A stretch of 64,000 bases of DNA from Streptacidiphilus sp041262525 (GCF_041262525.1 NZ_JBGCCK010000016.1:112156-176155); one strand, 5' to 3'; shown: positions 15,848 through 25,298, counted from the first letter of the stretch. The notes: generated from the sequence alone by a model not told the origin. Program-made: numbers and translations.

Positions 15848-17404
15848 ATGTCCGCCATGACACGGAATCGTGGGCGGGGGGCCGGTCGCGCGTGCGTCGC
15901 GGCCGGAGTGCTGGTGTTGGCGGCTGCGTGTTCGTCCGGCGGGGGCAGCCGTGAGGGTGCCGCCGCCCGGCCGGAGGTGGTGCCGCAGCCGCTGGAGATG
16001 ACGCTCGGCTCCGGGGCCGGGTTCGCGGTCACGGCGGCGACGCCTCTTCGGGCCGAGGGCGGTGCGGAGGCCGAGCAGACTGCGGCGCTGCTGGCCGGGG
16101 AGTTGAAATTGTCGGCGGCCGGCGGGACAGGCTCCGGGATCGCGCTGAAGCTGGACCCCGCGTCAGGGACGGGGCCGGAGGGCTACACGCTGACCTCCGG
16201 CCCGACCGGCGTGGTGATCACTGCGGCGGACGGCGCGGGGCTCTTCTACGGCGGCCAGACGCTACGTCAACTCCTCTCGGCAGGAGGCGGCGTGGGGACG
16301 GTGCCCGCGCTGACCGTCAAGGACCGGCCGCGCTACGCCTACCGAGGCGGCGGCCTGGACGTGGCCCGGCATTTCTTCTCGGTGGCCTCGGTCGAGCACT
16401 ACGTCGACCAGCTCGCCCTGTACAAGTTCAACCACCTGCATCTGCACCTGACGGACGACCAGGGCTGGCGCCTCGCGATAGGCGGCCGCCCGCAGTTGAC
16501 GGCCGTCGGCGGCCGAACGGAGGTCGGCGGCGGGCCGGGCGGCTTCTACAGCGCAACCGACTACACCGCGATCGTCGACTACGCCGCCGCCCGACACATC
16601 ACGGTGGTCCCGGAGATCGACTTCCCCGGCCACAGCAACGCCGCGATCGTCTCCTATCCCGAGCTCGCCTGCCCCGGCGACCCCACGCCGTCGGCGTACA
16701 CGGACACCGGCGTCGGCTTCAGTCGGGTCTGCCCGAGCAAGGAGTCGACCTACCGCTTCGTCGACGAGGTCATCGGCGCGCTGGCGAAGCTGACGCCGGG
16801 TCCGGTCATCCACATCGGCGGCGACGAGGCGAAGACACTCTCCGCCGACGACTACCGCGCGTTCGTCGCACGGGCGGTCGCGATCGGGCGCACCCACGGC
16901 AAGAAGGTCACCGCCTGGGACGAAGCGGCCCCGCTGCGGCCGGACGTGGTCCAGGTCTGGCACCCGCAGTCCCAGATGACGCCCGTGCTCGAGTCGGGCG
17001 TCGCCGCGGCGGCGGCGCGAGGCGTGAAGGTGGTGATGTCACCGGCGGACCACGCGTACCTGGACCAGAAGTACGACATCTCGACGCGGCTCGGCCTGAG
17101 CTGGGCGGGCCCGGTGAGCGTGGAGCAGTCGTACGACTGGAACCCCGACACGTACGTGCCGGGCGTTCCGGCCGGTTCGGTGACCGGCGTCGAGGCCCTG
17201 CTCTGGACCGAGACTCTCTCCTCGGACGCGGACCTGCAGACGATGACCCTCCCGAGGCTTCCCGCCCTCGCGGAGGTCGCGTGGACAGCACAGTCAGCGC
17301 GGTCCTGGCCGGACTTTCGGCTGCGCCTGGCCGCCCAGGCCCCCATGTGGACGGCACAGGGCTGGACGTACACCCACGCTGATGGAGTTCCATGGCGGAC
17401 CTAA
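15848..17404 (+). CDS. Beta-N-acetylhexosaminidase, GH20, probable lipoprotein
   Basis: Secreted GH20 exoenzyme releasing GlcNAc from chitin oligomers or wall fragments by substrate-assisted catalysis. From ATG 15848 it has 518 residues: a signal with a lipobox-like ...LAAAC (Cys28; Ala instead of Leu at -3, so lipidation is likely but not certain), an N-terminal GH20b-type domain, then the barrel with HLHLTDDQGWR, EIDFPGH and catalytic Asp326/Glu327 in HIGGDE. ATG 15857 is an alternative start. A TTG at 15821 is rejected because it lies 5' of the operator. The DasR-type site before it implies induction by GlcNAc metabolites. Confidence 0.92.
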   Translation: MSAMTRNRGRGAGRACVAAGVLVLAAACSSGGGSREGAAARPEVVPQPLEMTLGSGAGFAVTAATPLRAEGGAEAEQTAALLAGELKLSAAGGTGSGIALKLDPASGTGPEGYTLTSGPTGVVITAADGAGLFYGGQTLRQLLSAGGGVGTVPALTVKDRPRYAYRGGGLDVARHFFSVASVEHYVDQLALYKFNHLHLHLTDDQGWRLAIGGRPQLTAVGGRTEVGGGPGGFYSATDYTAIVDYAAARHITVVPEIDFPGHSNAAIVSYPELACPGDPTPSAYTDTGVGFSRVCPSKESTYRFVDEVIGALAKLTPGPVIHIGGDEAKTLSADDYRAFVARAVAIGRTHGKKVTAWDEAAPLRPDVVQVWHPQSQMTPVLESGVAAAAARGVKVVMSPADHAYLDQKYDISTRLGLSWAGPVSVEQSYDWNPDTYVPGVPAGSVTGVEALLWTETLSSDADLQTMTLPRLPALAEVAWTAQSARSWPDFRLRLAAQAPMWTAQGWTYTHADGVPWRT

Positions 17405-17522
17405 GGGGCGCGGGGCTCTGCTCGATGAACTGCCTGCGCGACAAGCCACCCTGTGCGGATGGCCCTGCTCGTTCGGCGACCCAGCTCCTCGGTGGCTTGT
17501 CGCGCAGTTCCCCGCGCCCCCA
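17405..17522. repeat. Palindromic intergenic repeat, copy 1
   Basis: Starts at the GH20 stop and ends just before the convergent GH36 stop. Outer arms read GGGGCGCGGGG and CCCCGCGCCCC; inner arms GCGCGACAAGCCACC and GGTGGCTTGTCGCGC are exact complements. The centre carries GTGCGGATGGCCCTGC and CGTTCGG. Here the left arm has about 20 extra bases (CTCTGCTCGATG...). The long stem could terminate transcription both ways. Confidence 0.85.
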
Positions 17523-17535
17523 GCGGGTTGCGACT

Positions 17536-19674
17536 TTAGGTTCGGATCAGGTGCACCATCGTGCTCGCCCAGTCCTCGGAAGGGAGTTGGAGGTCAAGGC
17601 CCCGCTCCGCGAGCGCCGCGCCGTAGTGGAGCTCGCCGGTGCGCGTGTCGCGGTAGCGGGCGTCGCGGTCAAGGCCCGCGAGACGTAGGGGCGCGGGCCG
17701 CAGGCCGAAGCGGGGCTGGGGGAGCCAGCCGAAGGCCACCGTCTCGGCCGCTTCCGGGGTGACGTACTGGACCGCGGAGACGCTCTGCAGATCGCCAGGC
17801 GGGCGCAGTCGGAACAGGTCGCCGTGCTGGACGACATGGCGGACGGCCTTGTACTCGGCGATCAGCTGCTCCGCCTCCTTCAGCTCCGCGGGCTGCCACC
17901 GCGTCAGGTCGCCGCCCACGCCCAGCACCCCGCTCATCGCGCTGTGGAAGCGGAAACGCAGCGGGATGGACCGTCCTGTCTGCTGGTTGGGGACGTCGGT
18001 GACCCACGCCGCCATCGTCCGCACCGGATACACCTGCGTGTAGCCCTGCTGGATGACCAGCCGGTCGGCCGCGTCGGTGTTGTCGGAGACCCAGACCTGG
18101 TCCGTGCGGGCGAGCACCGCCGGGTCGACACGGCCGCCACCGCCGCTGCACGCCTCGATCCGCAGGCGTGGGTGGTCGGCGCGGAGCCGGTCCAGCACGG
18201 AGTGGTAGTTGCGGACGTAGTCGAACCAGAGCCGGTCGCCGCGCCCGCTCGGCTCGTCCGGCCAGCCGGCCTCCGAGAACGGGCGGTTCATGTCCCACTT
18301 GAGGTAGTCGACGTCGTTCTCGGCGACCAGTCGGGTCAGCCGGCTGTGAGCCCACTCGGCGACGTCAGGTCGGGCGAAGTTGAGCACCAGCTGGTTGCGC
18401 AGCTCCGTGCGGGCGCGGTGCGGGAAGTGCAGCACCCAGTCCGGGCGGGCCCGGTACAGGTCGCTGTCCGGGTTGACCATCTCCGGCTCCACCCACAGGC
18501 CGAAGGCCATGCCGAGCCGGTGCACCTCGTCCGCCAGCGGCCGGAGCCCGGCGGGGAACGCGCCCGGGTAAGGGGCCCAGTCGCCGAGGCCCGCGTGGTC
18601 GTCGCGGCGCGCGCCGAACCAGCCGTCGTCCATGACGAAGAGCTCGACGCCCAGCGCAGCCGCGTGCGCCGCCAGCCGCGACTGGTTCTCCAGGGTGACC
18701 GAGAATCCGGTCGCCTCCCAGGAGTTGTAGAGCACCGGGCGGGTCTCGTCGGCGTGCGGCAGCACCTTCGCGCGCAGGTGCGCGTGCCAGGCGCGGCTGA
18801 GGCCGCCGAAGCCGCCGGCCGGTGTGTACAGGGCGAGGACCGGCGGAGTGGTGTGGGTCTCGCCGGGGCGCAGGGCGACCGTGACGGCGTCGTGGCCCGC
18901 GCCCGCGCTGAGTGAGAGCCGGTTGTCAGGGGTGCGGTGTAGCGTCAGTTGCCAGGAGCCGCTCCACGCGAGCGCCGCGCTCCAGACCTGGCCCTGGGTT
19001 TCGTCGGCCCAGCCCTCGTTCGCGTCGCCCGCGTCGAGGATCGCCCAGGGCTGGGCCTGGTGGCTGGTCGTGCCGGTGCGGCTGGTGAGGACGGTCTCGC
19101 CGAAAGGCAGCGGTTCACGTTTGAGCTGCGTCTCGGCGGCCCAGAGCCCGACGGCGTGGCTGAGGCGGTAGTGGTCGCGCGGGGGCAGGGAGAGCGTCGC
19201 CGAGTCGGCGCGCAGGACGAGGATGTCGTCGGCCTTGCCCGTGTGGGTGAGGGCGGTCCAGCGTTCGATGACGTCGGTGTCGGGGTGGACGCGGTAGCCG
19301 AGTGTGGTGCGCAGCGGGTAGTGCGGGTCGGTGAAGTGCAGCAGCAGGGTGGCCGGATCGGGCTGCTCGTGGCCGTCGGCCTGCCAGGTCAGCGCGCGCG
19401 TCCCGTCGGCGAAGCGGACGCGGAGTGCGGGAGGGCCGTACCGGTTGCCGCCGTCGACGGTCAGCTCCTCCTCGGCGGCGGCGAGCCCCTCGAAGCTGCT
19501 GCGCCACTTCGTTCCGGCGAGCGGGAGGGAGACGGCCTGAGCCAGTGTCAGCGGTCCGCCCCAGTGGAGGTGGCGGGGGACGCCGCGCTCGTCGATGCGC
19601 AGCGCGTAGCCGGTGCGACGCGTCGTCAGAAGCCAGGTCCGGGTGGCGGGGTCGTGGGCTATGGCGGCAGGCAT
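17536..19674 (-). CDS. Alpha-galactosidase, GH36
   Basis: Retaining alpha-galactosidase of 712 residues, the usual size for bacterial GH36, cutting terminal alpha-galactose from melibiose- or raffinose-type sugars. No signal peptide, so probably cytoplasmic. An N-terminal beta-supersandwich precedes the barrel, which has NSWEATGF and MDDGWFG, the nucleophile Asp in YLKWDMNRP and the acid/base Asp in VWVSDNTDAADR. The ATG at 19674 follows GAGGACATGC. It is downstream of a class V aminotransferase on the same strand, with 112 bp of repeat-bearing intergenic DNA between them, so co-transcription is uncertain. Confidence 0.93.
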   Translation of the reverse strand: MPAAIAHDPATRTWLLTTRRTGYALRIDERGVPRHLHWGGPLTLAQAVSLPLAGTKWRSSFEGLAAAEEELTVDGGNRYGPPALRVRFADGTRALTWQADGHEQPDPATLLLHFTDPHYPLRTTLGYRVHPDTDVIERWTALTHTGKADDILVLRADSATLSLPPRDHYRLSHAVGLWAAETQLKREPLPFGETVLTSRTGTTSHQAQPWAILDAGDANEGWADETQGQVWSAALAWSGSWQLTLHRTPDNRLSLSAGAGHDAVTVALRPGETHTTPPVLALYTPAGGFGGLSRAWHAHLRAKVLPHADETRPVLYNSWEATGFSVTLENQSRLAAHAAALGVELFVMDDGWFGARRDDHAGLGDWAPYPGAFPAGLRPLADEVHRLGMAFGLWVEPEMVNPDSDLYRARPDWVLHFPHRARTELRNQLVLNFARPDVAEWAHSRLTRLVAENDVDYLKWDMNRPFSEAGWPDEPSGRGDRLWFDYVRNYHSVLDRLRADHPRLRIEACSGGGGRVDPAVLARTDQVWVSDNTDAADRLVIQQGYTQVYPVRTMAAWVTDVPNQQTGRSIPLRFRFHSAMSGVLGVGGDLTRWQPAELKEAEQLIAEYKAVRHVVQHGDLFRLRPPGDLQSVSAVQYVTPEAAETVAFGWLPQPRFGLRPAPLRLAGLDRDARYRDTRTGELHYGAALAERGLDLQLPSEDWASTMVHLIRT

Positions 19675-19756
19675 GCATGTCCTCGCTGTTGAAAGCTGTT
19701 GGACCGTGTGTGGTTCTGAGCGTAGGGCGGCCGCCTGGGGTCGCGAAAGGTGTGCG

Positions 19757-19796
19757 TCGGTTCAGGTCGGTTCAGGTCAGCGCAGGTCAGTTCGGA
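19757..19796. repeat. 10-bp tandem repeat between aminotransferase and GH36 genes
   Basis: Four units: TCGGTTCAGG twice, then TCAGCGCAGG and TCAGTTCGGA. The last unit overlaps the stop and final codons of the aminotransferase gene. Position upstream of the GH36 start allows a regulatory role, but none is shown. Confidence 0.7.
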
Positions 19797-20947
19797 AGGG
19801 AGGTCAGGGCCCGATGGACGAGATCGACGGTGGTGAGCGTGGTCGAGGCGTGCGCCGAGAGTCGCAGCTGGTCGGGGCGGGTCGTCGCGGTGACGCCGTG
19901 CTTCGCCAGGTTCTCGGCGACGACCGTCGGGTCCGTACGCGGCATCGTGAACGCCACGATGCCCGCCCGCTCCTGCTCCGCCTCCGGCGAGAGCACCAGG
20001 CCGCCCGCGCTGCGGACGGTGTCGATCAGCTGGGCCGTACGCATCGCGATGTGCGCCTGCACGCGGCCCACGCCCGCCTGCAGCACGAGCTCCAGCGCCG
20101 CGGCGAAGCCGCCCGCCGCCACCGGGCTCAGATTGGTGAGCGAGAAGCGCGCCGCGCCCGGGGCCGGAGCGTGTTCCTGGCTGTCGAAGACGCCTGCGTC
20201 CACGACGCCGGTCCAGCCGGTCAGCGCCGGCTCCAGGCGTTCCAGGGCCAGCGGCGAGGCATAGAGGAAGCCCGTCGACCAGCCCGCCCGGAGCCACTTC
20301 TGACCGCCGGTCACCAGCAGGTCGGCGGCGGCCCAGGGCAGGTCCGCCACGCCCATGGCCTGGATCGCGTCCACGATCAGCAGCCGGTCAGGACCGATCA
20401 CCTCGCGGATCGCGGCCAGATCGGCCCGGTAGCCGGTGCGGAAGTCGACAGCCGAGAGCGCGACGGCCACCGTCTCGGTCGTCAGCGCCTGCCCGACCAG
20501 GTCCGCGGTCACCCGGCCGAGCGCGTCGGGCGCCAGCGGCACGGGCCGCACCCTGCCCAGCTGTGCCGCGCGCAGCCAGGGGTAGGCATTCGAGGGGAAC
20601 TCGCGCGCCGGCACGAGCACCGTCCCGTGCGGCAGGCCGAACGCGGCATGGAAGAGCCCGGTGCTCGCGTTGGGCAGCAGCGCCACCGCGTCCACGGGGA
20701 CGCCGCCCAGCAGCCGGGCGGCGGCCTGACGCGCCCGCAGCTCCTGCCGCATCAGCTCGTCCACGGTGTCCGCCCCCGCGCGGGCGCTCTGCTCCTGCAG
20801 CCGCCGCGTCGTGTCCAGCACGTCCGTGGAGGGCGGGCCGAAGCGGGCGAAGTCGAGATAGCCGTCCGGCTCGACGAAGCGCTCGCTGTAGCCGGACAAG
20901 CCGCCGGAGTGGTGGGTGGTCCGGTCGGCGTGAGCTGGCGTGGACAT
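19787..20947 (-). CDS. Class V PLP-dependent aminotransferase
   Basis: Fold-type I PLP enzyme of 386 residues, isopenicillin-N-epimerase/cysteine-desulfurase-like group. The PLP lysine lies in LLVTGGQKWLRAGWSTG; IVDAIQAMG supplies the Asp and Gln that contact the ring nitrogen and oxygen; a glycine-poor N-terminal arm reads YLDFARFGPPS. The amino donor is not evident, and no cysteine-desulfurase partner genes adjoin. ATG 20947 follows GGAGAGATCC; codons upstream lack a ribosome site. It is divergent from the DUF445 gene, sharing an 80-bp promoter region. Confidence 0.85.
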   Translation of the reverse strand: MSTPAHADRTTHHSGGLSGYSERFVEPDGYLDFARFGPPSTDVLDTTRRLQEQSARAGADTVDELMRQELRARQAAARLLGGVPVDAVALLPNASTGLFHAAFGLPHGTVLVPAREFPSNAYPWLRAAQLGRVRPVPLAPDALGRVTADLVGQALTTETVAVALSAVDFRTGYRADLAAIREVIGPDRLLIVDAIQAMGVADLPWAAADLLVTGGQKWLRAGWSTGFLYASPLALERLEPALTGWTGVVDAGVFDSQEHAPAPGAARFSLTNLSPVAAGGFAAALELVLQAGVGRVQAHIAMRTAQLIDTVRSAGGLVLSPEAEQERAGIVAFTMPRTDPTVVAENLAKHGVTATTRPDQLRLSAHASTTLTTVDLVHRALTSLPN

Positions 20948-21026
20948 GGATCTCTCCGAGATCTCTCCGGCGGTTCGACCGTTTTGCTGACGGGCGGGTA
21001 ACACTTGCTCCGTGGAAACGCTCCCG

Positions 21027-22340
21027 ATGAAGCCGAAAGAAGCGACCGACGCGCGGGAAAACCGTATGCCAGCCGGGGCGGGCGCGGTGCGCTACACCGC
21101 CTCCGACGAGGTGAAACGGCGTGGCGTTCGCAGAATGAAGACGATCGCGACGGGGTTCCTGGTCGCGGCGACGATCATCTACATCCTGACCAGCTGGGCG
21201 CTGCGCGCCGGCGCGGGTCCCTGGGCCGGTTACGTCCAGGCCGGGGCGGAGGCGGGCATGGTCGGCGCGCTGGCGGACTGGTTCGCCGTGACCGCGCTGT
21301 TCCGGCGTCCGCTCGGGCTCCCGATCCCGCACACCGCGATCATCCCCACCAAGAAGGACGCCTTCGGCGTCAGCCTCGGCACCTTCGTCGGCGAGAACTT
21401 CCTCTCGGTCGAGGTCGTCCGCGTGCGGCTCGCCGCGCTCGGCGTCGGTCGCCGCGTCGGCCTCTGGCTCTCCGCGCCCGGCAGCGCGGAGAAGGTCACC
21501 CGCGAGGCGTCCGCCGCGCTGCGCGGCGCGCTGGCTGTGCTGCGCGACGAGGACGTCCAGGCCGTCGTGGGCGAGGCGGTCACCCGCCGCGCGGCGGCCC
21601 AGCCGATCGCGCAGCCGATAGGCCGGATGCTGGCCCGCATCGTCGACGAGGGCGGACACCGCGGCGTGGTGGACCTGTGCGTGGTGCGCGCCCACGACTG
21701 GCTGGTGGAGCACCGGGAGCAGGTCGTCCAGACGATCTCGGAGGAGGCGCCCGGCTGGACCCCGAAGTTCATCGACAACCAGATCGGCGTGCGGGTCTAC
21801 AAGGAACTGCTGCGCTTCGCGACCGAGGTCCGCGACGACCCCGGCCACGCGGCGCGCGGCGCGGTGGACAGCTTCCTCGCCGACTTCGCGGACGAACTGC
21901 GCAACGACCCGGAGACCATCGCCCGCATCGAACGCGCGAAGGCGGACCTGCTGGCCCGCTCCGAGGTGCAGGATCTGATCGCCTCCGCGTGGAGCGCGGT
22001 GCGCGGCATGGTGCTGGAGGCGGCGGAGGACGAGGACAGCCAGCTGCGGGTTCGCATGCGCGACGGCATCCGGAGCTTTGGGTCGCGCCTGGCCACGGAC
22101 ACGAAGATGCAGGCGAAGGTCGACGGCTGGCTGGAGGACGCGGCGGAGTACGTGGTCGACACCTATCGCGGCGAGATCACTTCGCTGATCTCCGAGACGG
22201 TGGCGGGCTGGGACGCGGACGACGCCTCCCGCAAGATCGAGGCGAACGTGGGCCGTGACCTCCAGTTCATCCGCATCAACGGCACGGTGGTCGGCGCGAT
22301 CGCGGGTCTGCTGATCCACACAGTGTCGACACTTGTTTGA
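21027..22340 (+). CDS. DUF445 family membrane protein
   Basis: Member of the DUF445 (YjiN/YheB-like) family, about 437 residues. An N-terminal helix (IATGFLVAATIIYILTSW) is followed by the conserved GYVQAGAEAGMVGALADWFAVTALFRRPLGLPIPHTAIIPTKKD block that defines the family. A long helical region reaches a C-terminal FIRINGTVVGAIAGLLIHTV segment typed as a second membrane anchor. The function is unknown. Starts at GTG 21012, ATG 21027 or ATG 21066 are all possible; none has a strong ribosome site. Confidence 0.85.
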   Translation: MKPKEATDARENRMPAGAGAVRYTASDEVKRRGVRRMKTIATGFLVAATIIYILTSWALRAGAGPWAGYVQAGAEAGMVGALADWFAVTALFRRPLGLPIPHTAIIPTKKDAFGVSLGTFVGENFLSVEVVRVRLAALGVGRRVGLWLSAPGSAEKVTREASAALRGALAVLRDEDVQAVVGEAVTRRAAAQPIAQPIGRMLARIVDEGGHRGVVDLCVVRAHDWLVEHREQVVQTISEEAPGWTPKFIDNQIGVRVYKELLRFATEVRDDPGHAARGAVDSFLADFADELRNDPETIARIERAKADLLARSEVQDLIASAWSAVRGMVLEAAEDEDSQLRVRMRDGIRSFGSRLATDTKMQAKVDGWLEDAAEYVVDTYRGEITSLISETVAGWDADDASRKIEANVGRDLQFIRINGTVVGAIAGLLIHTVSTLV

Positions 22341-22511
22341 GTTGCACTATCTGGGGGCGCGGGGAACTGCGCGAGAAACCACCCGCGTGCGGATGGCCCT
22401 GCGCGTTCGGGGACCCACCACCCAGGGTGGCTTGTCGCGCAGTTCCCCGCGCCCCTGATGGTGCAACTGGCCCTACGTCGTGACCTGTCGCGCCCCTAAG
22501 GGGGTTGCAAC
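22341..22511. repeat. Palindromic intergenic repeat, copy 2 with an extra half arm
   Basis: Begins directly after the DUF445 stop with GTTGCACTATC, then GGGGGCGCGGGGAACTGCG, the GTGCGGATGGCCCTGC centre, and the complementary right arm ending GCGCCCCTGATGGTGCAAC (to about 22469). A further partial arm (CGCGCCCCTAAGGGGGTTGC) follows at 22489-22508. Unlike the other copies it lies between genes in tandem rather than convergent. Confidence 0.85.
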
Positions 22512-22570
22512 TGGGCCTGAGGGCCTCGTGAGAGGCTGTGGGGCAACGGGACGAAGTGGGAGGAAAGAGA

Positions 22571-23614
22571 ATGGTTGCTGCGGATGGGAGCCTCCGCGCG
22601 TTCGTCGCGGGTCTGCCGAAGGCGGAGCTGCACGTGCACCACGTGGGCTCGGCGTCGCCGCACGTCGTGGCCGGGCTGGCGGCGCGCTACGAGGGGCGGA
22701 CGGCCGTGCCCGCCGACCCGGACGCGCTGGCGAAGTACTTCGAGTTCACCGACTTCGGCCACTTCATCGAGGTCTACCTCTCCGTCGTCGATCTGATCCG
22801 TGACGCCGAGGACGTCCGCGCGCTGACCTACGGCGTCGCCGAGGACATGGCCCGGCAGAACATCCGCTACGCGGAGCTGACGGTCACCCCGTACAGCTCG
22901 GTCAAGCGCGGTATCCCCGGTGAGGCCTTCATGGAGGCCATCGAGGACGCGCGCCACGCCGCGGAGAAGGAGCTCGGCGTCACGCTGCGCTGGTGCTTCG
23001 ACATCCCCGGCGAGGCCGGGCTCGAGTCCGCCGAGGTCACCGAGCGCCTCGCGCTCGACCTGCGGCCCGACGGCCTGGTCAGTTTCGGCCTCGGTGGGCC
23101 GGAGATCGGCGTGCCGCGTCCGCAGTTCCAGCCCTACTTCGACCGGGCCCGTGCGGCCGGCCTGCACAGCGTGCCGCACGCGGGCGAGAGCACGGGGCCG
23201 GAGACCGTCTGGGACGCCCTGCGCCACCTGGGCGCGGAGCGGATCGGCCACGGCACCCAGTCCGTCAAGGACCCGGCGCTGGTCGACTACCTCGGTGAGC
23301 ACCGCATCCCGCTCGAGGTCTGCCCGACCTCCAACATCGCCACCCGGGTGGTCGAGCGGATGGAGGAGCACCCGATCCGCCAGATGGTCGAGGCGGGCCT
23401 GGTCGTCACGATCAACAGCGACGACCCGCCGATGTTCGGCACCGATCTGAACCACGAGTATGAGGTCGCCGCCGGGCTGCTCGGACTGGACGAGGCAGGC
23501 GTCGCGGAGCTGGCGAGGCAGGCGGTCCGCTCCTCCTTCCAGGACGAGGCGGGCAAGACCCGTCTCCTCGGCGAGATCGACGTGCATCTGGCGGGGTGGC
23601 GCGCCGGAGCGTAA
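22571..23614 (+). CDS. Adenosine deaminase family protein, possibly aminodeoxyfutalosine deaminase
   Basis: Metal-dependent purine deaminase of the amidohydrolase superfamily, 347 residues, cytoplasmic. It has the N-terminal AELHVHHVGSASP metal site, HAGES with the catalytic His/Glu, RIGHGTQ and the metal Asp in INSDDPPMFG. The HVHHVGS form rather than HLHLDGS is the version I associate with Streptomyces COG1816 proteins shown to deaminate 6-aminodeoxyfutalosine in menaquinone synthesis; that assignment is from memory. GGAGGAAAGAGA precedes ATG 22571. No other futalosine-pathway gene is in the window. Confidence 0.85.
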   Translation: MVAADGSLRAFVAGLPKAELHVHHVGSASPHVVAGLAARYEGRTAVPADPDALAKYFEFTDFGHFIEVYLSVVDLIRDAEDVRALTYGVAEDMARQNIRYAELTVTPYSSVKRGIPGEAFMEAIEDARHAAEKELGVTLRWCFDIPGEAGLESAEVTERLALDLRPDGLVSFGLGGPEIGVPRPQFQPYFDRARAAGLHSVPHAGESTGPETVWDALRHLGAERIGHGTQSVKDPALVDYLGEHRIPLEVCPTSNIATRVVERMEEHPIRQMVEAGLVVTINSDDPPMFGTDLNHEYEVAAGLLGLDEAGVAELARQAVRSSFQDEAGKTRLLGEIDVHLAGWRAGA

Positions 23615-23661
23615 TCTGACGCCGCGTCAGGGATTGAGGCCGAGGCGCGTGGGGGGCAGGA

Positions 23662-24495
23662 ATGGGACCGCGGTGGTTGTGGGGACTGCGCCGCGGTCTC
23701 ATTCTCTTCGGCGAGTTGGCGGTGACGCTGGGCCTGGTCGTGGTGCTGCTGGCGACCTACGAGCTGTGGTGGACCAACCGCTCGGCCGACGCCAACGCCG
23801 CGCAGGCCGTCGCCACCCTGGAGCGGCAGTGGGACGCGCAGGCGCGCGCCGACGCCTCGACGGCCTCGCCCTCGCCCGGCGCGTCCCCCGGTGGCAGCGG
23901 TTCCGTCGCCCCGACCGCCGGGACGTCGGCTCCGGCCGGGAGCGGTAGCGGCGGCGGGGCCGGTGGCGCCTCAGGCGGTGATTCCGGCGGCGGGACCGGT
24001 GTCGACAGCATGGCCCGCGACCTCACCGCCTTCGCCGTGATCAGGATCCCCACCCTCGGCGTGGTCTTCCCGGTCGCCGAGGGCGTCGACAAGTACGCCG
24101 TGCTCAACCACGGCTACATCGGCCACTATCCCGGTACCGCCATGCCCGGCCGGCCCGGCAACTTCGCCGTCGCGGGCCACCGGAACACGCACGGCGAGCC
24201 CTTCCGCCACCTCGATCGGCTCGGCGTCGGGGACGCCGTCGTCGTCGAGGTCTCCGGCTGGGACTACGTCTACCGGATCGACTCGATCCTGCCGCAGACC
24301 GAGCCCGCCGACGGCGCCGTGATCCTGCCCGAGCCGTACAGCGAGTTCCATCCGGAGGCCAGGTATGGCTACCGCACGCCCGGCAGCTACATCACGCTGA
24401 CCACCTGCACCCCGGAGTTCACCTCCCTCTACCGGATGGTGGCCTGGGGTCGTCTCGTCGGTCGGCAGCCGCGTCCGGCTACCGTGGGAGCGTGA
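23662..24495 (+). CDS. Class E sortase
   Basis: Membrane-anchored transpeptidase attaching LAxTG-type proteins to peptidoglycan in actinobacteria. 277 residues: an N-terminal helix (FGELAVTLGLVVVLLATYELWW), a coiled and Gly/Ser-rich stalk to about 110, then the sortase barrel with His in AGHRNTHG, Cys in TLTTCTPE and Arg in YRMVAWG. The ELWWTN after the helix is typical of class E. ATG 23662 follows GGGGGGCAGGA. The regulator start overlaps its stop by 4 nt. No clear LAxTG substrate adjoins it; the nearest candidate is the secreted protein at 28.4 kb. Confidence 0.9.
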   Translation: MGPRWLWGLRRGLILFGELAVTLGLVVVLLATYELWWTNRSADANAAQAVATLERQWDAQARADASTASPSPGASPGGSGSVAPTAGTSAPAGSGSGGGAGGASGGDSGGGTGVDSMARDLTAFAVIRIPTLGVVFPVAEGVDKYAVLNHGYIGHYPGTAMPGRPGNFAVAGHRNTHGEPFRHLDRLGVGDAVVVEVSGWDYVYRIDSILPQTEPADGAVILPEPYSEFHPEARYGYRTPGSYITLTTCTPEFTSLYRMVAWGRLVGRQPRPATVGA

Positions 24496-25298
24496 GCCCA
24501 CCGATTCCCCAGGCGCCGCGCCCGCCGCATGCGTCGCACTCGCCAGGCGCGCCGGTCCGCGCCGGTATCCCCGAGCACGGCCGGATGCCCAAGTACTACC
24601 TGGCCAAGGCCCAACTCGCCGAGTTGCTCGACGAGTTGGGTGAGGGTGAGGTGCTGCCCGCCGAGCGCGAGCTGGCCGAGCGCTACGGGGTGGCCCGCGA
24701 GACCCTCCGGCTCGCACTGCGCGAACTGCTGCTGGAGGGCAGGGTGCGCCGTCAGGGGCGCGGCACTGTCGTCGCCGGGCCCAAGATCGAGCAGCCGCTC
24801 TCGCTCGGCAGCTACACCGAGGGCGTACGGCGGCGCGGCCACGTGCCGGGGCGGCGGCTGATCGGGCTGGAGCGCTTCGCCGCCGACGCTGCGGCGGCGC
24901 TCGAACTCGGCGTCGAGCGCGGGGACTTCGTCTGGCACCTGGAGCGCGTGCTGCTGGTCGACGAGGAGCGCGTCGGCCTGGAGAGCACCTATGCGCCGAC
25001 CGCGCTGCTGCCCCGGATGGATGAGGACTTCGACCCGGCCGGCTCCTTCTACGCCTACGCCCGCGCGGCCGGCGGCCTGGTCTCCGGCGGCGGCAAGGAG
25101 CGGATCGAGACGGTGCTGGCCACCCCGCGCGAGGCGCTGCTGATCGGCACGCCGCCGGCCCTGCCCATGTTGCTGCTGCACCGACGCAGTTGGGACGTGA
25201 CCGGCCGCCCCTTCGAGCGCGTGCGGACGCTGTACCGGGGCGACCGGTTCAGCTTCTCGACCGAGCTGACGGCTGCCGCCGAAGAAGCGTTCGACTGA
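24492..25298 (+). CDS. GntR-family regulator with UTRA ligand domain
   Basis: Transcription regulator, 268 residues from GTG 24492 (overlapping the sortase stop as GTGA). The winged helix spans LPAERELAERYGVARETLRLALRELLLEGRVRRQGRGTVV in two motifs; a UTRA effector domain follows from SLGSYTEGVRRRG to the C-terminus. An internal start at ATG 24585 would begin directly before the winged helix. HutC/PhnF-type regulators often control adjacent catabolic genes, here the FAD oxidoreductase and HAD phosphonatase-like pair that follow. A GGTCTAGTCC element lies in the intervening DNA. Confidence 0.88.
   Translation: MSPPIPQAPRPPHASHSPGAPVRAGIPEHGRMPKYYLAKAQLAELLDELGEGEVLPAERELAERYGVARETLRLALRELLLEGRVRRQGRGTVVAGPKIEQPLSLGSYTEGVRRRGHVPGRRLIGLERFAADAAAALELGVERGDFVWHLERVLLVDEERVGLESTYAPTALLPRMDEDFDPAGSFYAYARAAGGLVSGGGKERIETVLATPREALLIGTPPALPMLLLHRRSWDVTGRPFERVRTLYRGDRFSFSTELTAAAEEAFD

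Noticed and set aside
20388..22319. Minus-strand frame of 643 codons across the aminotransferase/DUF445 boundary
   Set aside because: Antisense to DUF445 then out of frame in the aminotransferase gene; spans the divergent promoter region.
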